A stretch of DNA of 64,000 nt from Formicarius rufipectus. Its lineage: Eukaryota; Chordata; Aves; Passeriformes; Formicariidae. Position 1 is the first letter of the stretch, and every line of letters begins with the position of its first letter. The notes below the pieces were generated by a model that saw nothing but the letters and a program-made list of their open reading frames with translations, had not been told where the DNA came from and searched no databases. Positions 1 to 13,829 of the stretch are shown here, one piece after another. A program made the translations under genes and the position numbers. The stretch covers positions 70,915-134,914 of the forward strand of contig VXAU01003503.1 of NCBI GenBank assembly GCA_013399695.1. Direction: 5' to 3'.

Positions 1-2996
1 ATAGAGGACTTCAAAACTTTGCTGGTGGAAACAGCATTTCCCATGGCAGTGTCCTTTTACTAATTTCTGTCCGATTTTTCAGCAAGTGTTTCTTGCTGCC
101 TTTGTGCAAGGGAAATTGATGCCAGTCATGGCCATTTCAAGGTCCACTTGCAGCCTTTTTTCTTGATGCTCTGCAGTTTCTTGTGTCAAGGCAGGGTAGG
201 ACGCAGTTTGGTGGTAGCCTGACCAACTGAAGAACTATGGAAGTCTCCAAGATGTTAATTTCTGTTTCCTTACTTGATGATAGAAGTGGATATTTACACA
301 AAAATACCAACTTCATCAGGTGACAGACTTGGTGCATGTGTATATCTCACCTTACTTGACTTACTTTTTATTGCCTTAATCATGAATGGTTCAATAGTTA
401 TCCTTTCTTTCTCAGTTGAGCACCATGTGATTCTTGAGACATTAAATAAATCTGTGTCCTATCAGTTCACTTCAGCATCCCACAGAATGGTATGTGCATT
501 AGAAAATTGATTTGGAAAAGTCTGCCACTTCAGTTTATTGCCTATTCTTCTGTTTGCAATGTTTTGTTCAAAACAGGCACCTAAATTAACTTAGACTGAG
601 TATCAAGTTTGCAGTGCTTTATGAGCTTAGATGGGATGTTTGAAAAGACAGTTGGTAGGCAGGTGAGGTAGAGAATGTACCTGTGATTATTTGACACTCT
701 GGTGGACCTTCTTACATCCAACTCGTACATGCGTCACTTAGATTGTATTTACTAAACATCAGCAACTGGCTTAATGAAGAAGAATTTTTTTGTTTACTAG
801 CCTTCTTATCATTGAAATTTTCCCTTCACTTTCTTTGTCTACAGAACTAGGCTCTTTGGTTTCCAAGCACCCTTCCTTTAGGGCTGAGGAGAAATTTGAT
901 ATTCAAGGCTTGCTATATTTCCTCCAGTTCTGAAGAACTGGAGTATGCACTTCCAGACAACAGTCTGTGATTAAAACAAAACACATTCTTCTTTATGAAT
1001 GAAGAGTTAATTTTCTGTGAAATACTAAGATTAGCTTTTTTGCTTGCTTTATTCAGAATCATAATATGTTTCATACAGTGTAATAATGATTTTTGTTCTC
1101 ACTAATTTGTGAAATGCTTGTTTAGGGTGTGTGCATGTGTTCTCAGTAAGCACTTAATAAACTAGATTGATCTTTTTGGCAAAGGCTGCATTGTGTAGAA
1201 CAAATTAAACCTGAAATAACAGTTGTTTCAGATTATTTTTCTGAAAGTGTAATTGCATATATTCTTCTTCCTACCAGCTGCTGAAATGGGTTTCTCAGTA
1301 ATGGTTTATTATTCTGTTTTATTTCAGCAATACGTATATAGTAGTTTTGCTTCCATTCTATTGACAAACCTAGGGCCTCCAGTGGTAATTCTTTTCCAGC
1401 AATTTTTTATAATTGTAATAACCATGGAACTTTGTGAAATGCAGTGGAAATATTTTCCTAAAGTTTATATACTATAAATAAAATCCCAATTCTCTTTTCT
1501 GTCACAGAATAATTTAGGGCTTTTTCCAGAGGAAAAAAAGGGAATGCAAATAGATATTTTTAAGCAACACATTTATTCTGAACTCCCTAACTATTAGGAC
1601 TTTTCTCAGTACCTTAATATCTGGAGTTTATATGGCTCTTGCTTCTCTTTTCACCTCCACTGCTGCTAAGAATTTGGACATATGCTAAAATGCTAATTAA
1701 GCACTTAAACACATTTCCATATTTTACCATGTGCTTATGTTCTGTTTTAGCTGTGTGTGGCAGGAGTAAATTGAATGAAACTGCTATGGTGCACTCCTGA
1801 AAGAGATTTAGGAGTCAAATAGGCCATCACATACTCCCCTTCACCTACAACTGATAGCTGTGAAGCTTTGGTTGTACCCCAAAGTCAATTTTTGCTGAGC
1901 CCCCTTCATGGACTGGGTTATATTACCTTGTGGGACCTGTGGTATAGTCTTGTCCATAGGCTTTTCTTTGAAAGTTCTTCAGAACTTAGGCACTTAAGAA
2001 CTTAAGGGACCAGATTTTTAGGCATATTTAGGAAATTAAGTACTGTTTAGCTTACCAGCTTTGGTCAAAAAGATTTTTTCTGAATTGGGGTCCTTAGCTA
2101 TTACTCTTCTGTTGTATCCCTGAAATAAAGCTGAGGGACATTAACTGTACAGGTCTCATTCCTTTATTGTGATCACATTCTGGCACAGTGATTTTATTGT
2201 AGTCTCTTATACACAGACAAAACCAAAAAAGTTAATGCTGTAGTTAATAAATCTCATTTTTAAAAATCGTGCCATGTAAGTGCCTGTGAAAAGAGATAAA
2301 AACTTCTAAAATAGTGTCTTGTAAGTGTCTTGCAAAGGATGCAAGCAATACAACCTTGCATTACATAAGTAAAAAGACAATTCCAGACCAAGCCATCCCT
2401 TTAATTGTCGCCTTCATATTTTCTAGTTCTGTGCTGATGTCTTTCTATGCAAAACCAAACATCTTCTGCATTTAGGGAAAGGAGTAATAGAAGTGTCGGC
2501 GTTTGTTAACAGATATGATAAACTGTGGCAGCAAATGCTATCTTTTTAATGTTTTAGCATCAACAGTCACCCTTTTATTGTGCCATTAATGCTATTTCAG
2601 AGCTTTGTGCTGTATCCACAGGCAGTAATTTAGCAGTTGTTTATCAGGAGCTTTCATACAGCTTTGAACAGTATTAAAATATTCAGTAACACTAACAGCA
2701 GCATTTCAGAATCCGTGCCAGTTTACGTGGGATATCTGTGAATGTAGTTGTTCAGGGATGCATGACCCATATAACCTATAAATGTGATTGGAAGTTACAG
2801 TGCTGGCACAGGCTGATGGATAGCAGATTAGAACCCTGATTAACCATGTGATTCATGGGCCCGGAGTATGTTGTCCTAAGAAAAATTCATTAGATGCAAG
2901 CAGAATTTCAAGTGGTCAGATGAAATTCAAATGTGCTGTTGGATTTCCTCGATCTCACACCTTCCTTCCTTGTTTTTTTTCCTTCTTAGGCTGCCT

Positions 2997-3014
2997 ATTT
3001 ATTTATTTATTTAT
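2997..3014. repeat. (ATTT)n microsatellite
   Basis: About four and a half uninterrupted ATTT units follow a pyrimidine-rich run. It is an intronic simple repeat with no evident function. Confidence 0.85.
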
Positions 3015-4823
3015 TGTATTTATAGACCTGGAAAATACTACTGTGATGAATCTGTTCCTCACCCTAAAGCTGTCTGTCTGTTATTCATCAGAAAGCAGGT
3101 CGCAGTTCAGTGAGCAGAAGAAAAGATTTTAATAGAAGCTGTGCCAAGGGCTGTAATGCATCATTTTAGGGCCCTAATTACATTACAATGACAAATATCA
3201 ATGGTGACAACAGCAATAACCTACATCCTTTAATGGCTATGCTGGAAAAGGAGTTTGGGCGCTGCATCATCAGATTAGACTTGGTTTCAAAACACAGGCC
3301 ATTAGAAGTGTGTTTGTCCACAGTATTATTGGCTGATAGCTGAGGCCCAGTGGAAGGGCCTGTAAATAAATGAAGCCTCTAAAGCTTAGTCCCATGGGAA
3401 AAAAGAGGTAAAATTAGATGACTGTGGAAGCAGCCGTGTTTCTGAGGCAACTTTGGCTTTCCATATGAGGAATTGAATGCCCGACTTCATGAAATCATGT
3501 TTTTTCCTTCTCTTGCTAGGTAAATTGATCATGAAAAACCCATTGACCTGATGTCTAAGAGAAAAAAGAAGACCCTAAATTGGCTATTAAATATAAGGTT
3601 TTAAAAATCTGTATGAGTGTAGAAATGTAGAGTTGTGTCAGGGTTTGTACTTCACACAAAGAAGAATGAGTTTTCAGGGTACCACCAGGGGTGGTAGGAA
3701 TAGGTCTGTGGAGATGCTAACCTATGTGGTCCATACCTACACCTTCAAATTTTGTGGTAGCATTGCAAGAAACACACTCCGGTAACTTCTGGTGGATAAC
3801 TGCTTTCTCTTGTACATTTTATGGAAGACAATCATGCCATTCCTGTGGCATTATCTCTTACAGTTAATTGTGGAAAGAGTTACAGTGTCGAGACAGACTG
3901 TACTTTGTATTTACTATGCGAAAATATCTGGTGTAAGACTTTTCTTGGTACAGAATGTGTAATGCCATTCCTGTCATTTGTGCATGTACACAGTGTTTTC
4001 CTTCATGCCTTTGGGCTGCCTGTGGTCTCCAAAGGCAGGCAATCTGTGTCTTGGTCATGCTGTGCCTCTGCAGTCTGCTGCTACTCTGTTGGGCTGTTCC
4101 TTGCCACCTGAGTGGTGAGGGTGATAAAATGTAACTCTACAGACAACCTAGCAATTGGGGATGCTCATTGTTAGGGGAAATGAAGACTGTTTCAATAAGG
4201 AAAAATTGCAATCACTTCATAATAGGAAAGGCTTCTTGGCTTTATTGTGACTAGCCTAGCAGGCCCCTTGCCTAGCTGAGAAATGCTGCTAGAGAATGTT
4301 TTGACATCACTTGAAGATGTCATAGCAAGTTCTTTTTCTTCTCCATCGGCTGAGCTGGCTGCTGGCTCCATCAGTTCACTTTCCTGCAAAAAGCACGAAA
4401 GGACGTGCTATTCTGTGCTCCAGTGAGATTGATGTCAGGAGATCTATTGCAGTTATGTAACTTCATATTTAGTCACCTGTTTTCAGTTACTTACAGCTTT
4501 TTGGAAAACTTTCCAGCTTAATGTTTCCTTGATTCAGAAACTACCAGAGGTGGATTTTTGTAAAAATACTGAGCAAATAGGTTTCTGCCACTTCTTGTCC
4601 AAAAGAGCAGTAGAAGAGAGACATACTTCTGTTGGGGAGAGAGGAGAGAAATGATCAAAAGGAAAACATCATAGATGAAATAACTTGAAATAGCTATGGT
4701 TGAGTACCTTAATTGAGAAGAAATGTCTCAGAGTGAATTGAATAAAATTATTTTTGTTGACTAAGCTATATTCTAGCTGAACTGTAATTTAAGTGTTTGA
4801 TGGAGAAGCCAGTGAAGTTTTAC

Positions 4824-4896
4824 AGCCTGTATTAGCCAGGAGGTCAGATGAGGCAATTGTAACAATCCCTTCTGGCCTTAAAATCTATGAATCTAC
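4824..4896 (+). mobile_element. Old CR1-type LINE, 3' end fragment
   Basis: The segment contains CCAGGAGGTCAG, then CCCTTCTGGCCTTAAAATC, and ends in the short repeats ATCTATGA/ATCTAC. This is the hallmark 3' terminus of an old amniote CR1 lineage, which ends in such repeats rather than poly(A). It lies in sense orientation relative to TLE4. It is strongly truncated at the 5' end and diverged, with no coding capacity. The left boundary is approximate. Confidence 0.72.
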
Positions 4897-6990
4897 AAAC
4901 CTTTTAAAATTAAACGCTGAACTTCTGCAAGGCACTTAGAACCAGTTTTGTTCTCATTTTATTAGCAGTGAAGTAAAGGTATCAGGCTAATGTAGCTGAG
5001 GTGGAAGAGTGGTTTTCCAGAGTTTCCCTGCAGAAGCTGCACAGTAAGTGCGTAAGGTTGTGACAGGCATTTTAAAGGTAGGTAAGAGGCGTTGTTTTGC
5101 AGCAGAAGAAAGCATGATGTGTCTTTTTTCACTATGGCACGTATGTAAATTAAATGTCAGGCCAGAGGTCTTCAGCTAATGTTAAGAGAGGGGCACTTTG
5201 AAATTTCTGCTCCTGTGTAAAAACTTTGAAGAACAGAATGTGTTGTTTCCTGTTTGGCTTTAAGGCACTTGTGAGATTTCTTTAAAAAAATGGAAGTGTG
5301 GCTGGAACCCAAAAATTGGAAATTACTAAATTAATGGTGCTTGAACCACTACAGCACAGATACTTTACAGCTGTCTTGTATTAGAGTCTAAATTTCTTAA
5401 TAAAATACTTTTTCTCAAGTAATTCTGTATTGGATTGTGCAGCCTCTCTGACCGAGGCTTAGATGCACACATCTTGTTGCTTCCAGTACTGCTCTCTGTA
5501 ACAAGCAGTTCATAAATTTCTGTGTCAACTAGTATAGTGAACACTGTCTGTTTAAAGAAACATTTAAGTTTTACGTTACTCTGTATCTGCTATTGTCGGT
5601 ACATAGAGACTTTTGAAATTTTCAGGTAATTTAGCTTTGTGGCAAGGAGAACATACTCTGAAGTGTCCTATAAGATACTTAGGCTGCTGAATAAATAGAA
5701 AAGGTGTAGTAGACAAATGTAAAAAAGTGTATTAAAATGCATAAATATTTTAACAAGATAAGACTTGCATAAACACCCCAGACCAGTGAGGAGATACAGG
5801 GACAGTGCAGAATAGAGATTGCTGTATAAGTAACCTATGGGAGTCTAGGTGGATTTCAGAAAAATTGAGAAATTGTATTTGTAAAAAAGGATGTGTTAAC
5901 TCATATGTATCACGTAGTATGCACAAGGGGGCAGAGTTAGTTTCACATGTACTCTTACCTCTTGCAAACTATGTCTGTTGGTTAGATAGCTGTGTAACTG
6001 TAATATTCCTTTAATCCAGATTTATTTTAAATGACCTTCTGGCTTTTTTTACTGCTACGTCTGAGCCTTTCTGTCCTACAGATTCTTTCCTAACGTTGCC
6101 ATTTAAAAGGAAGCATAGCTGTTAAAAAGAAGGAAGACTAAATTGCACATGTTTGAATGTCTTCATCATATGGTTAGTGACTTTACAAGACGAAGAGCAT
6201 TCTGTCCTACCGTGTAATGAGGAACTGATCCTGCTTAGAATTTATTCTAAGAAAGTTAGGATTTATTGCAGGAAAGTCTGTGTGGTTTAAAATATTCTGG
6301 TTTTAGAGCTGTAATTTTTGTGTTATCAAATATTTTCTGTCTCTATTAAGATTTGCAGATTAAATAGACAGAATAAGAATTGATGTCTAGTATGGAGATA
6401 CAGCACTGTATATTACTGATTTCGGATCACAGTTGCAAAATTAAAGTATGTACTGGTAATCTTGGGTTTGATAACAGTGTAAGTATGATACAAGACTGCA
6501 GCTTCCTTTTCTGAATTATGTATTAGAATGATTGTCGGTGAACTTATACATTACATGATAATGTTGTCATGATATACACTGTTAGAAGTAAATGGTTTAT
6601 TTGTTCCCTTTGCTTACAATGGCATTGCTGTAATTAGAAATGATCCTGCCTTTTGCATTGTAGGAGAGAATTCAGTTTGATAGACAGAATTTTGTTTATC
6701 TTTTTTGTTACATCTCCTGAAGGTTTTCTTCTTTAAATGCCTGTGATTGTGTAATCAAAATTAACTAATATTTATGTCAGTTCTAAACAGTGGTTTTTAG
6801 GAGAAACTTCTAAGCCAGAAATTACTACCTTCATAAGTGTTTTTGAATCAGTGTCCAAATACTTTTGTTATTTTGATAACATATCCTGGTCAGTGATGAA
6901 AAAGACAACAAATGTCTCTTTAGTGTTCATGGTTGACAGTTGCATTTGAGAATTTATATAATTGAACTTCTTTGTTCTTGTCATTCGCAG

Positions 6991-7053
6991 GCAGAAATTG
7001 TCAAGAGGCTGAATGCTATATGTGCACAAGTAATTCCCTTCCTTTCCCAAGAG
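6991..7053 (+). CDS. TLE4: TLE4 coding exon, Q domain (AEIVKRLN...FLSQE)
   Basis: This 63-nt exon encodes exactly 21 codons, AEIVKRLNAICAQVI followed by PFLSQE, in phase 0 at both ends. The acceptor is tcattcgcag and the donor gtaggt. The peptide belongs to the C-terminal half of the Q (glutamine-rich) domain, an amphipathic helical coiled coil through which Groucho/TLE proteins tetramerise and bind TCF/LEF factors. The heptad-like spacing of I, V, L, I, V, I and L fits a helix that packs in the tetramer. The next coding residues (HQQQVV) come from an exon 8.2 kb downstream. The peptide is nearly invariant among TLE paralogues, so this exon alone would not separate TLE4 from TLE1 or TLE3. Confidence 0.97.
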
Positions 7054-10000
7054 GTAGGTAGTCATTTGTACTGCATCTGATCTATACGATTGCCTCATCT
7101 TATCTATTACGAAAGTGGGACTTTGTGTTGAGACTGTTTCCTTATGAATCTCTTGGCACTTGCGAATGACTTTCCACTGTGCTGTCATCACTGTAACTTG
7201 ATTATCTTCTTCAAGCCTATTAAAATGTAATTTAAATATATTTATGAGATGGAATGTGTTGTAATGTGCTGAGCAAAATTCTAGTTATTTAAATATTTGT
7301 CTTTAATGTATAGCACAGGGTTTTTTTTGCAATTATGATTTTGTGAGTCTGAAATTGGAGAACAACTTGCAAAAATGCTAGAAAGGCGTAATTTATGCTA
7401 CATTCTTGGCAATGAGCATTAAAGTTCAGCAGAAACTTCTATTTTGGTACCCAAGTAGTGATAGTCAACACATTAGGCATAGAAATACAGCTCTTTTTTT
7501 TTTCTACTGTTTTTCTCCCTGCATCCCTCAGATTACTAACGTAAATCCTTTTATGTTTTTTGTGTATTTGAGGAATATAAACAGAATATTGAAACTCACC
7601 GTGAGCTAATTTCTCTAAGTACTAATTTTTCCAAATTATAATTGGCTGGTACTATCATGAGTGCATTGTAGATACTTTGAGGGGCATGGTGATTTGGGGA
7701 AATTGGTGGGAGCTAGCGAGAGAGCTTTGGAGCAACAGGCGTGTGCGAAGTTAAAAGAAGATGCGGTTCATTAAAGGAGACCTTGGGTGCATAATGTCCA
7801 CCCTGCTGGAGGAAAGAGACTGGAGACTCAGATCTGCTGGCGCAGGTTGTCATACATCTGTGTAGCACATGGTTTCATTTCAGTACATTCTGTAGCTGTG
7901 AAGTCAAAGCTGGAAGGTGTGTTCTTGTGTATTGCATCTGTAAAACATCATGCCTGAGAACACAATATGACTATTTCTCCTACCTTTTCAGATGTTCCAT
8001 AAAATACCATTGCTTTTGAAGAGAACTGCTCAACTTACTGAGAACAAGAGGCTGTGTCCTCAGTATTGTCATTCAGCTAATGCGCTGCATGTGTGTATGT
8101 GCATATCTGTGTGTGTTTGAAATGAGAATAATGCTATTAAAAGTAGAGCCTGACAAAGTTTATGAGTGCCACTGTACACTTTGCTTGTTAAGATGGATTT
8201 GTGGAAGCTGAATGATATGTAATGTTCCATTTACATTGCTGGGGAAACAGAATTCAGGTCCTGCATGGATCTGAAACAAGTAGCTATTTGCACTTTGACT
8301 GCTTCAGAATCTCTATATGTGTAGTTACACAGTTTTATTTACTACGCAGATAGCATACCATATATAGACAGCAGGGAAGGACTGAAAGGGGAAGCATAAA
8401 AATCTTTTTGTATCTCTTAACAGTGAAGTTGATACTGACGGGTTTCATATAGAGTTTAGGAAAGTCTTGGTAATTGTTTGACCGCTCTTACTAGAAATAC
8501 CTATTTAACTCAATCTATATTGGCATGTGCTGATGTGTCAAAAGAGAACTGATCTTCAGATTTGAGTTTTCTGTTAATCTTGCTTTCTGTCTAATATGTG
8601 TCTTTGGAAAGTGAATATGTTAATTGAAGTCTCTTTATTTCATCATCTAGATTAATTGAAGCATGCTTTTGCTGTTCATGCAGTTTGCATACAGTCTAAT
8701 TGTGGAATAGTGGCTGAAAAATGTGATCAGGTTCCTTTCTATTGTGCCTGAGGGAAAAATGAACAAAATACAGTGGTTGCATGCACTGATGGCAACGTTA
8801 TTGCCTCATAATAGCACCAGGTTAACTTGTCTTATTGCTTGTTAACTTTGTAAGGAATCAATGACTTGTGATAACTCACTTAGAAGTAAGAAATACTGGG
8901 CTAAATCAGTAGAGATCTTGTGAAAAGGATGCAGTTATAATACATCATCCTACTATGTACTACTGCCTGCTTTGTTTCAGGAAGAAATACAGTATTCAGT
9001 AAAATCTTCAGGCTTCAGTCAGTTTTACTGTGCTGTGCATCATCTAAGCATATATTGAAAACAAAGTTCTTAACCTGCCTAAATACACAGTCAGTTGGTA
9101 CCTTGTTTTCACATTGACTCCACCTTAGACAGACTAGAAAAAAGAGCACCAAGAAATAAAAGCTTCACATTTTGATAGGAAAGAGCGGCTTCATGGTCAA
9201 GATGTGTAATGGATCTCAGGGGTAATGTGTGTTTGATTCCTGCTGTAGTTTTGGGTTTGCAACAGTCATTTTCCACCTCCAGTGATGTTGTGAGATACAG
9301 TGTGCTCAAAGTAGTTCCAATTACATAAGGTGAAAAGGGTATCTTCAAGGATGTAGTTAAGTATGTGGAGGTTGTCGCTCAAGTTAACTTAGTTTTGATC
9401 TACTGCATTTGGTATAAATGGTTCAGTGTTCACATCACTGAATGATCTAACCAGTAAGATGCAATTAATTTTATGTCTAAAGTCACAGACAGCGCCTCTG
9501 CTAATTTACATTTCTCAGCTAAATTTACCAGCTGCAGCAGAGTGAGGCACTTTGCCTTGTTGCTTCCAAGTTGGGGCTGGTTCCTGTCTGCTCAAGGTGG
9601 TGTGTGGCTGGTTGTAACCTGCTCTATTATTGTCAGCTGTCAAGTGCTGAACGACCTCATGCTGGATAAGGGTATTTGTTTAGTGTGTCTGGAGATACTC
9701 ATATCACAGTTATCTTCTTTGCAGTAAATATTGACTGTGTTTATATTCATGAGAGACACGCAGACTGGCTGATATACAGCCAGTACTGTAGTTGTGGTAC
9801 CTTGGAGCTTAGCACAACCTCCAGAAACTCCTTGAAAAGCCTGATAAGTGTTCATACTATTGATCCCTGTCAACTTCCATGCCACAATGTAAGCATTACT
9901 TAGGATGGAGGAGACTCTAATAAGCTTTTCTTGGAAGGTGTGCTTTCCCTTCCAGCTGCCAGCTAATAACTAGCTAATAACAAGCTGGATGGGTTGTTTC

Positions 10001-10967
10001 TTTAACAGGGATCTTGAGTTTCCTGTGCACATTAAGGTGGTCAGATATACTTAGTACAATACATTGCTAAGCACTGGCATGCATAGATGAAAACAAACAA
10101 CAAAATGAAGTGCTGTGTACTTTCTTCTCCTTTCAAGTGTTTTAATATCAGTTGATGATTTTCCTTGTATGAGATTCATGTTGTTCGTAACGTCCTTGCT
10201 CTTCTTTTTACATACTTCCCTTAGAGGTGCTTCTAAAGTTCAGTAAATTTGGATGCAGAGTGTGAGTTCCATTATACAGATGGAGAGCAGGAGTTCTTGC
10301 ATGCTGTTCAAAAGGAAATAGTTTTTGGTCTGAGATTTGAGATGCTGATTAGACTAAAGTATTTGCCTCCATCCTAGATTTGCCCCAGACTAGAGTTTAA
10401 ACAGTAAGTACAAGGCAACTCTCAGGGACCTATAGTCCTTCTGTCAAGGAAGGCATGTCATTAGTAATTTTGGCTAATCATCTATTGTTAAGAATGCTCT
10501 TATGTTTTTATTAAGTGATTATTATATCTTGTTTGAGTTCTGGTACCTGGATGCAGTGACTCAGCTTGTTCCTTTTAGCTTTCAAAGTGTGTGCTGTACT
10601 CCATGGGAAATGTGTATTTGTTCTCCAGTTCTCACTAGCGTTTTTGGCACGTCCTTGTTCAGTATGCTCTAGATCAGATTTTTCAGAAGGGCTGTCCCGC
10701 AGTTCTTAAGCAAGAGCTGTACTTCTAAAAGTAGATAATAGAACAACAAAATAATCTGAGTAAAGCATAGTAAAACCTGCTTATTTCTTCAAAGTGTATT
10801 GTTCAGTGAGTTTTCCTTTGGATTTTGATGGCAGTGCCAAGGACATGTTATGTAATTAGGCATTTTTAACACCATTGTCAGTGTGCATGCCTGGGGGAAA
10901 TTTTGTGTCTCACTTGCTGTTAGCACAGCTGACCTGTCATTGGGAGTTGTGGGGAGCTCTGACATGG

Positions 10968-10978
10968 TATAAAAAGCC
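10968..10978 (+). promoter_or_regulatory. TATA-box-like motif in intron
   Basis: The sequence TATAAAAAGCC is flanked by moderately GC-rich DNA, which resembles a core TATA element. No first exon, initiator or downstream open frame supports a start site here, and such a motif can arise by chance in AT-rich introns. Confidence 0.12.
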
Positions 10979-12603
10979 TGGGTATTTTCCCCATGCTGCC
11001 TTGCCTGTGTATGAGCTGGGGCTAGATGTTGACTGTGGTGAGACAGTGTGATGGTGAAAAAGCCTACATCCTTCTTGTGGTCTCTGTAGCAGTTGCTACC
11101 CACTGTGAAACTGAAAGGACATGATTTTCCAGCAAAAGGCAAATGCGGACACACTGCGGACACACAGAAAGCCAAAAGGGGAGAAGAGAAAAGAGAAAAA
11201 GTTAGAAAAAGTTAGAAAAGAAAAACAGTACTAGTCACTGTGACAGGTGGGGCAGGGTATTGACCTCAGCGCTCTGGCCTGTTAAATGCAATGCAAAGCA
11301 AAATACTGTTTTCCCGTTACTGAAAAAGCCTGGACTGTCATTTGCTTCTGTGCACAGAGGTAGGCTAACGTTAAACTGTGGCAAAGTTGCAACCTTGTAT
11401 CTATACTGGATTGGGGAAAAGAAGTAACCTTTTTTTTGTTGTAGTGTTTACTTGGCTGTAAGTCACTACATGGTCACTTGATGGGCAGCCTAATGTGTAC
11501 TGAATTCTTTTAACATATTGTTGCTTGTTGGTGCACTGTCCTGCGAAGGTGTTTGGGCACAAGGCAGGTATGGAACTCTCTACCCTTGGGTAGGCATTGG
11601 GGCTGCGCCAGCCAGCTGCTGACCTTCTCGGCAGGCCCCTGGACTTCCATGCCTTTCACCTTGGTTATGAGTTGCAGAGGGTCCCTGGAGCCTTGTCAGG
11701 CTCCTTCTCTACACAGAGAGATCCCCACCCGCTACTGGAGCCATGGCTCCTAACGTGGAGCCCCCAGCCTGCCAGAGTTTCACAAAGGCTGTGAGCAGAC
11801 CATGTGACTTTCAAAGCCTTGAATGGGCTTTTCTGTGCCTTTATCCACTCGATTGTGTGGTTTGTGCCTGTAACTCAAAATAGTTCCAGGGTCACTTGGG
11901 CAGGCCACGAGTGGAGTTTCAGGGAGCTGAGCAGGAGTCTGCTTGGTTGCTGCAATGAGGTGGAAGTGATGAAGGGGCTAATTACAAGCCATCTATTTCA
12001 AGCGGCGTCTTTTGCATGCGACGCCACTTAAGATTAAATCAATGTTAAAGCAGCTAGCAATAGAAGAGTTTTAATTGTCTCTGCTGTACCTAATTTAGGT
12101 TCAGTGATACTAGGCCCTTGGATTTTTTCTTGTCTGTGAAGGCTTGATCCCAAACTATTAGAATCAACCTTGTGTAGCTTCTCTAGCAGAAATCTGAAAG
12201 TGAGATTTTGGTAGTATACCCGTTAAATTTCTCTTCCTCTTATATAAGAATGAAATAATATTTTTTACCAAATTCTTTTGAGAGTAATTCTTTCTGTATT
12301 TACTGTAAGGGAACAGAAAACATTCCTACTCTAGTGGAGTTAACTTATTTTCCAAATCCTAAATGAAAAATGAGTAATTTCTAAAATAACTTTGGTGGGT
12401 TTAGGCCAGCTTTCTCTAGGTGCCTCAGAAGTACTTTGTTTTTCACCTGCCTGTTGCCCTGGGAACAGGATTTAAGTAAATGGGTGTTGGCATTGAGCAC
12501 TATATGCTAGAGGTTTCTTTACCTCAGTGCAAAAATCATTGCTTAGCAAATAGTGGGAAAGAGAAGATGACTGTAAACTTCTCATTTAATGATTTTATTC
12601 AGA

Positions 12604-12777
12604 AGAAAACAAAACAAAACAAAACAAAAAAAACCCCAACAAACAAACAAACCACCACCACCAAAAAAAAAACAAACAAAACCAAACACAACAAAACCAA
12701 CAGAACCACCAACAACAACAACTACAAAAAAACTCACAAACTTTTTTTGTTTTGTTTTGTTCTGTTTTTGGGGGTTT
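12604..12777. repeat. (AAAAC)n / (GTTTT)n inverted low-complexity repeat
   Basis: The left arm (about 12604-12634) is AAAAC repeats running into an A-tract. The right arm (about 12741-12777) is TTTTTTTG followed by TTTTG repeats. The arms are complementary over about 22 bases with few mismatches. The roughly 100-base loop is made of AAC, CCA and CAA units. Open frames through this region on both strands are compositional artefacts (runs of K, T, N, F and V). Confidence 0.85.
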
Positions 12778-13339
12778 TGATGACTTGATGAAAGGATTCC
12801 ATGACCCATTTTTGGTGTGAATGTCCTCCACCAGAAAATGGTGGTGTAATTTTTATCATGACCTGTTGTAGAGATGTATCACCAGGCTTTCAGCTTCATA
12901 ATCAGTGAAAGGCTGTACCTGTCCTTAACAAGTGATGGCCTGGAGATGATAACACATTGCCAGGAACTCGAGGCTTGAGTATCACAATTTCCCTTTTTCT
13001 TGTTATCTGTGATAGTGATACACTGGATTTTTTTTTTACCTTTGAATGCCAAGAACATGTTTGCTCGTGTTCAGTCTGCTTGTTAGTCTTTACATTGTCT
13101 TATAAGTGGTGGATTTGGTTTACATTGACACTGTGGTTTCATGAAACTCTGAAGTGGACTGCTGTGATTCTGTTTGCTTTTGTTTGGTTGTACTTCATTT
13201 AGTTCTTCCCTTTCTAAAAACAAACCTTAAAACAATTTTCTTCTCTCTAGCAGTGTTTTGAAATTACTTTCTTCATTATTTGCATTTATCCATTTTTCAT
13301 AGTTGAGGTCAGCATTTCTTACATGGTTCTTACATTTTC

Positions 13340-13829
13340 TGTCATGGTTTAGGAATGGTTCTCAATTTTGTACTCCCACTAAAAAGAAAACCACAAGCTA
13401 CTCACCTACTCTTTGATCTCCTATCTTCTTGCCCCATCTGACCCTGCAGTGGGAGACAAAAGGAGGCAGAGCTTATGGGTTTGAGATCAAATCAGTTACT
13501 GAACACAGCAATGACATAAGAAAATTAACATCAGCAACAATACTAATAACAAAAATGTACAAAGAGAGAGTAGTTTACAAGCAAAAATGCTCACCAAGCT
13601 CAGGACAATGAAAAATAATGGCAGACGAACCCTCCAGCCATCACACCTTTTTTCCTACCAGAAACCACATGCCCACCTTCTTCCTAGAAGGAAGAGCTCT
13701 CTATTTCCACCCTGCAGCAAAGACCTGAGGTGGTACAGAGTAACAACCTGGACATGCCCACAGAGCTCCAGGCTCTGCCTCTCATGGCTACTGTGTAAAA
13801 TTAACTCTGTCCTAGCCAAAACCAGGACA
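13340..13829 (-). mobile_element. Solo LTR of an avian endogenous retrovirus (ERVL-like)
   Basis: Read on the minus strand, it starts TGTCCTGGTTTTGGCTAGGA, continues with ACAGAGTTAATTTT, and ends AAACCATGACA. It therefore has TG...CA ends and imperfect 11-base terminal inverted repeats. This start is typical of LTRs that are abundant in birds. The length is about 490 bp. No gag, pol or env sequence adjoins it, so it is probably a solo LTR left by recombination. The flanks (ttttc on the left, gttgc on the right) do not match, so no target duplication is visible. The family assignment is from recalled consensus features and is not exact. Confidence 0.75.

Larger units (their letters stand above)
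1..6990 (+). other. TLE4: TLE4 intron upstream of the AEIVKRLN exon (partial)
   Basis: No codons matching the preceding TLE peptide (ending ...MHKQ) were found here, so the upstream exons lie before the window. The stretch is AT-rich unique sequence with an ATTT microsatellite near 3000 and an old CR1 3' end at 4824-4896. The open frames are short and show no family resemblance. It ends in a pyrimidine-rich acceptor, ttgttcttgtcattcgcag. Confidence 0.8.

Noticed and set aside
12004..12025. GGCGTC...GACGCC short inverted repeat with CpGs
   Set aside because: Arms of only six bases are expected by chance; it is not a CpG island and no promoter evidence surrounds it.
12480..12831. Several 63-102 aa open frames on both strands
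   Set aside because: They are low-complexity translations (K/T/N or F/V/C runs) of the AAAAC/GTTTT inverted repeat, with no gene structure.
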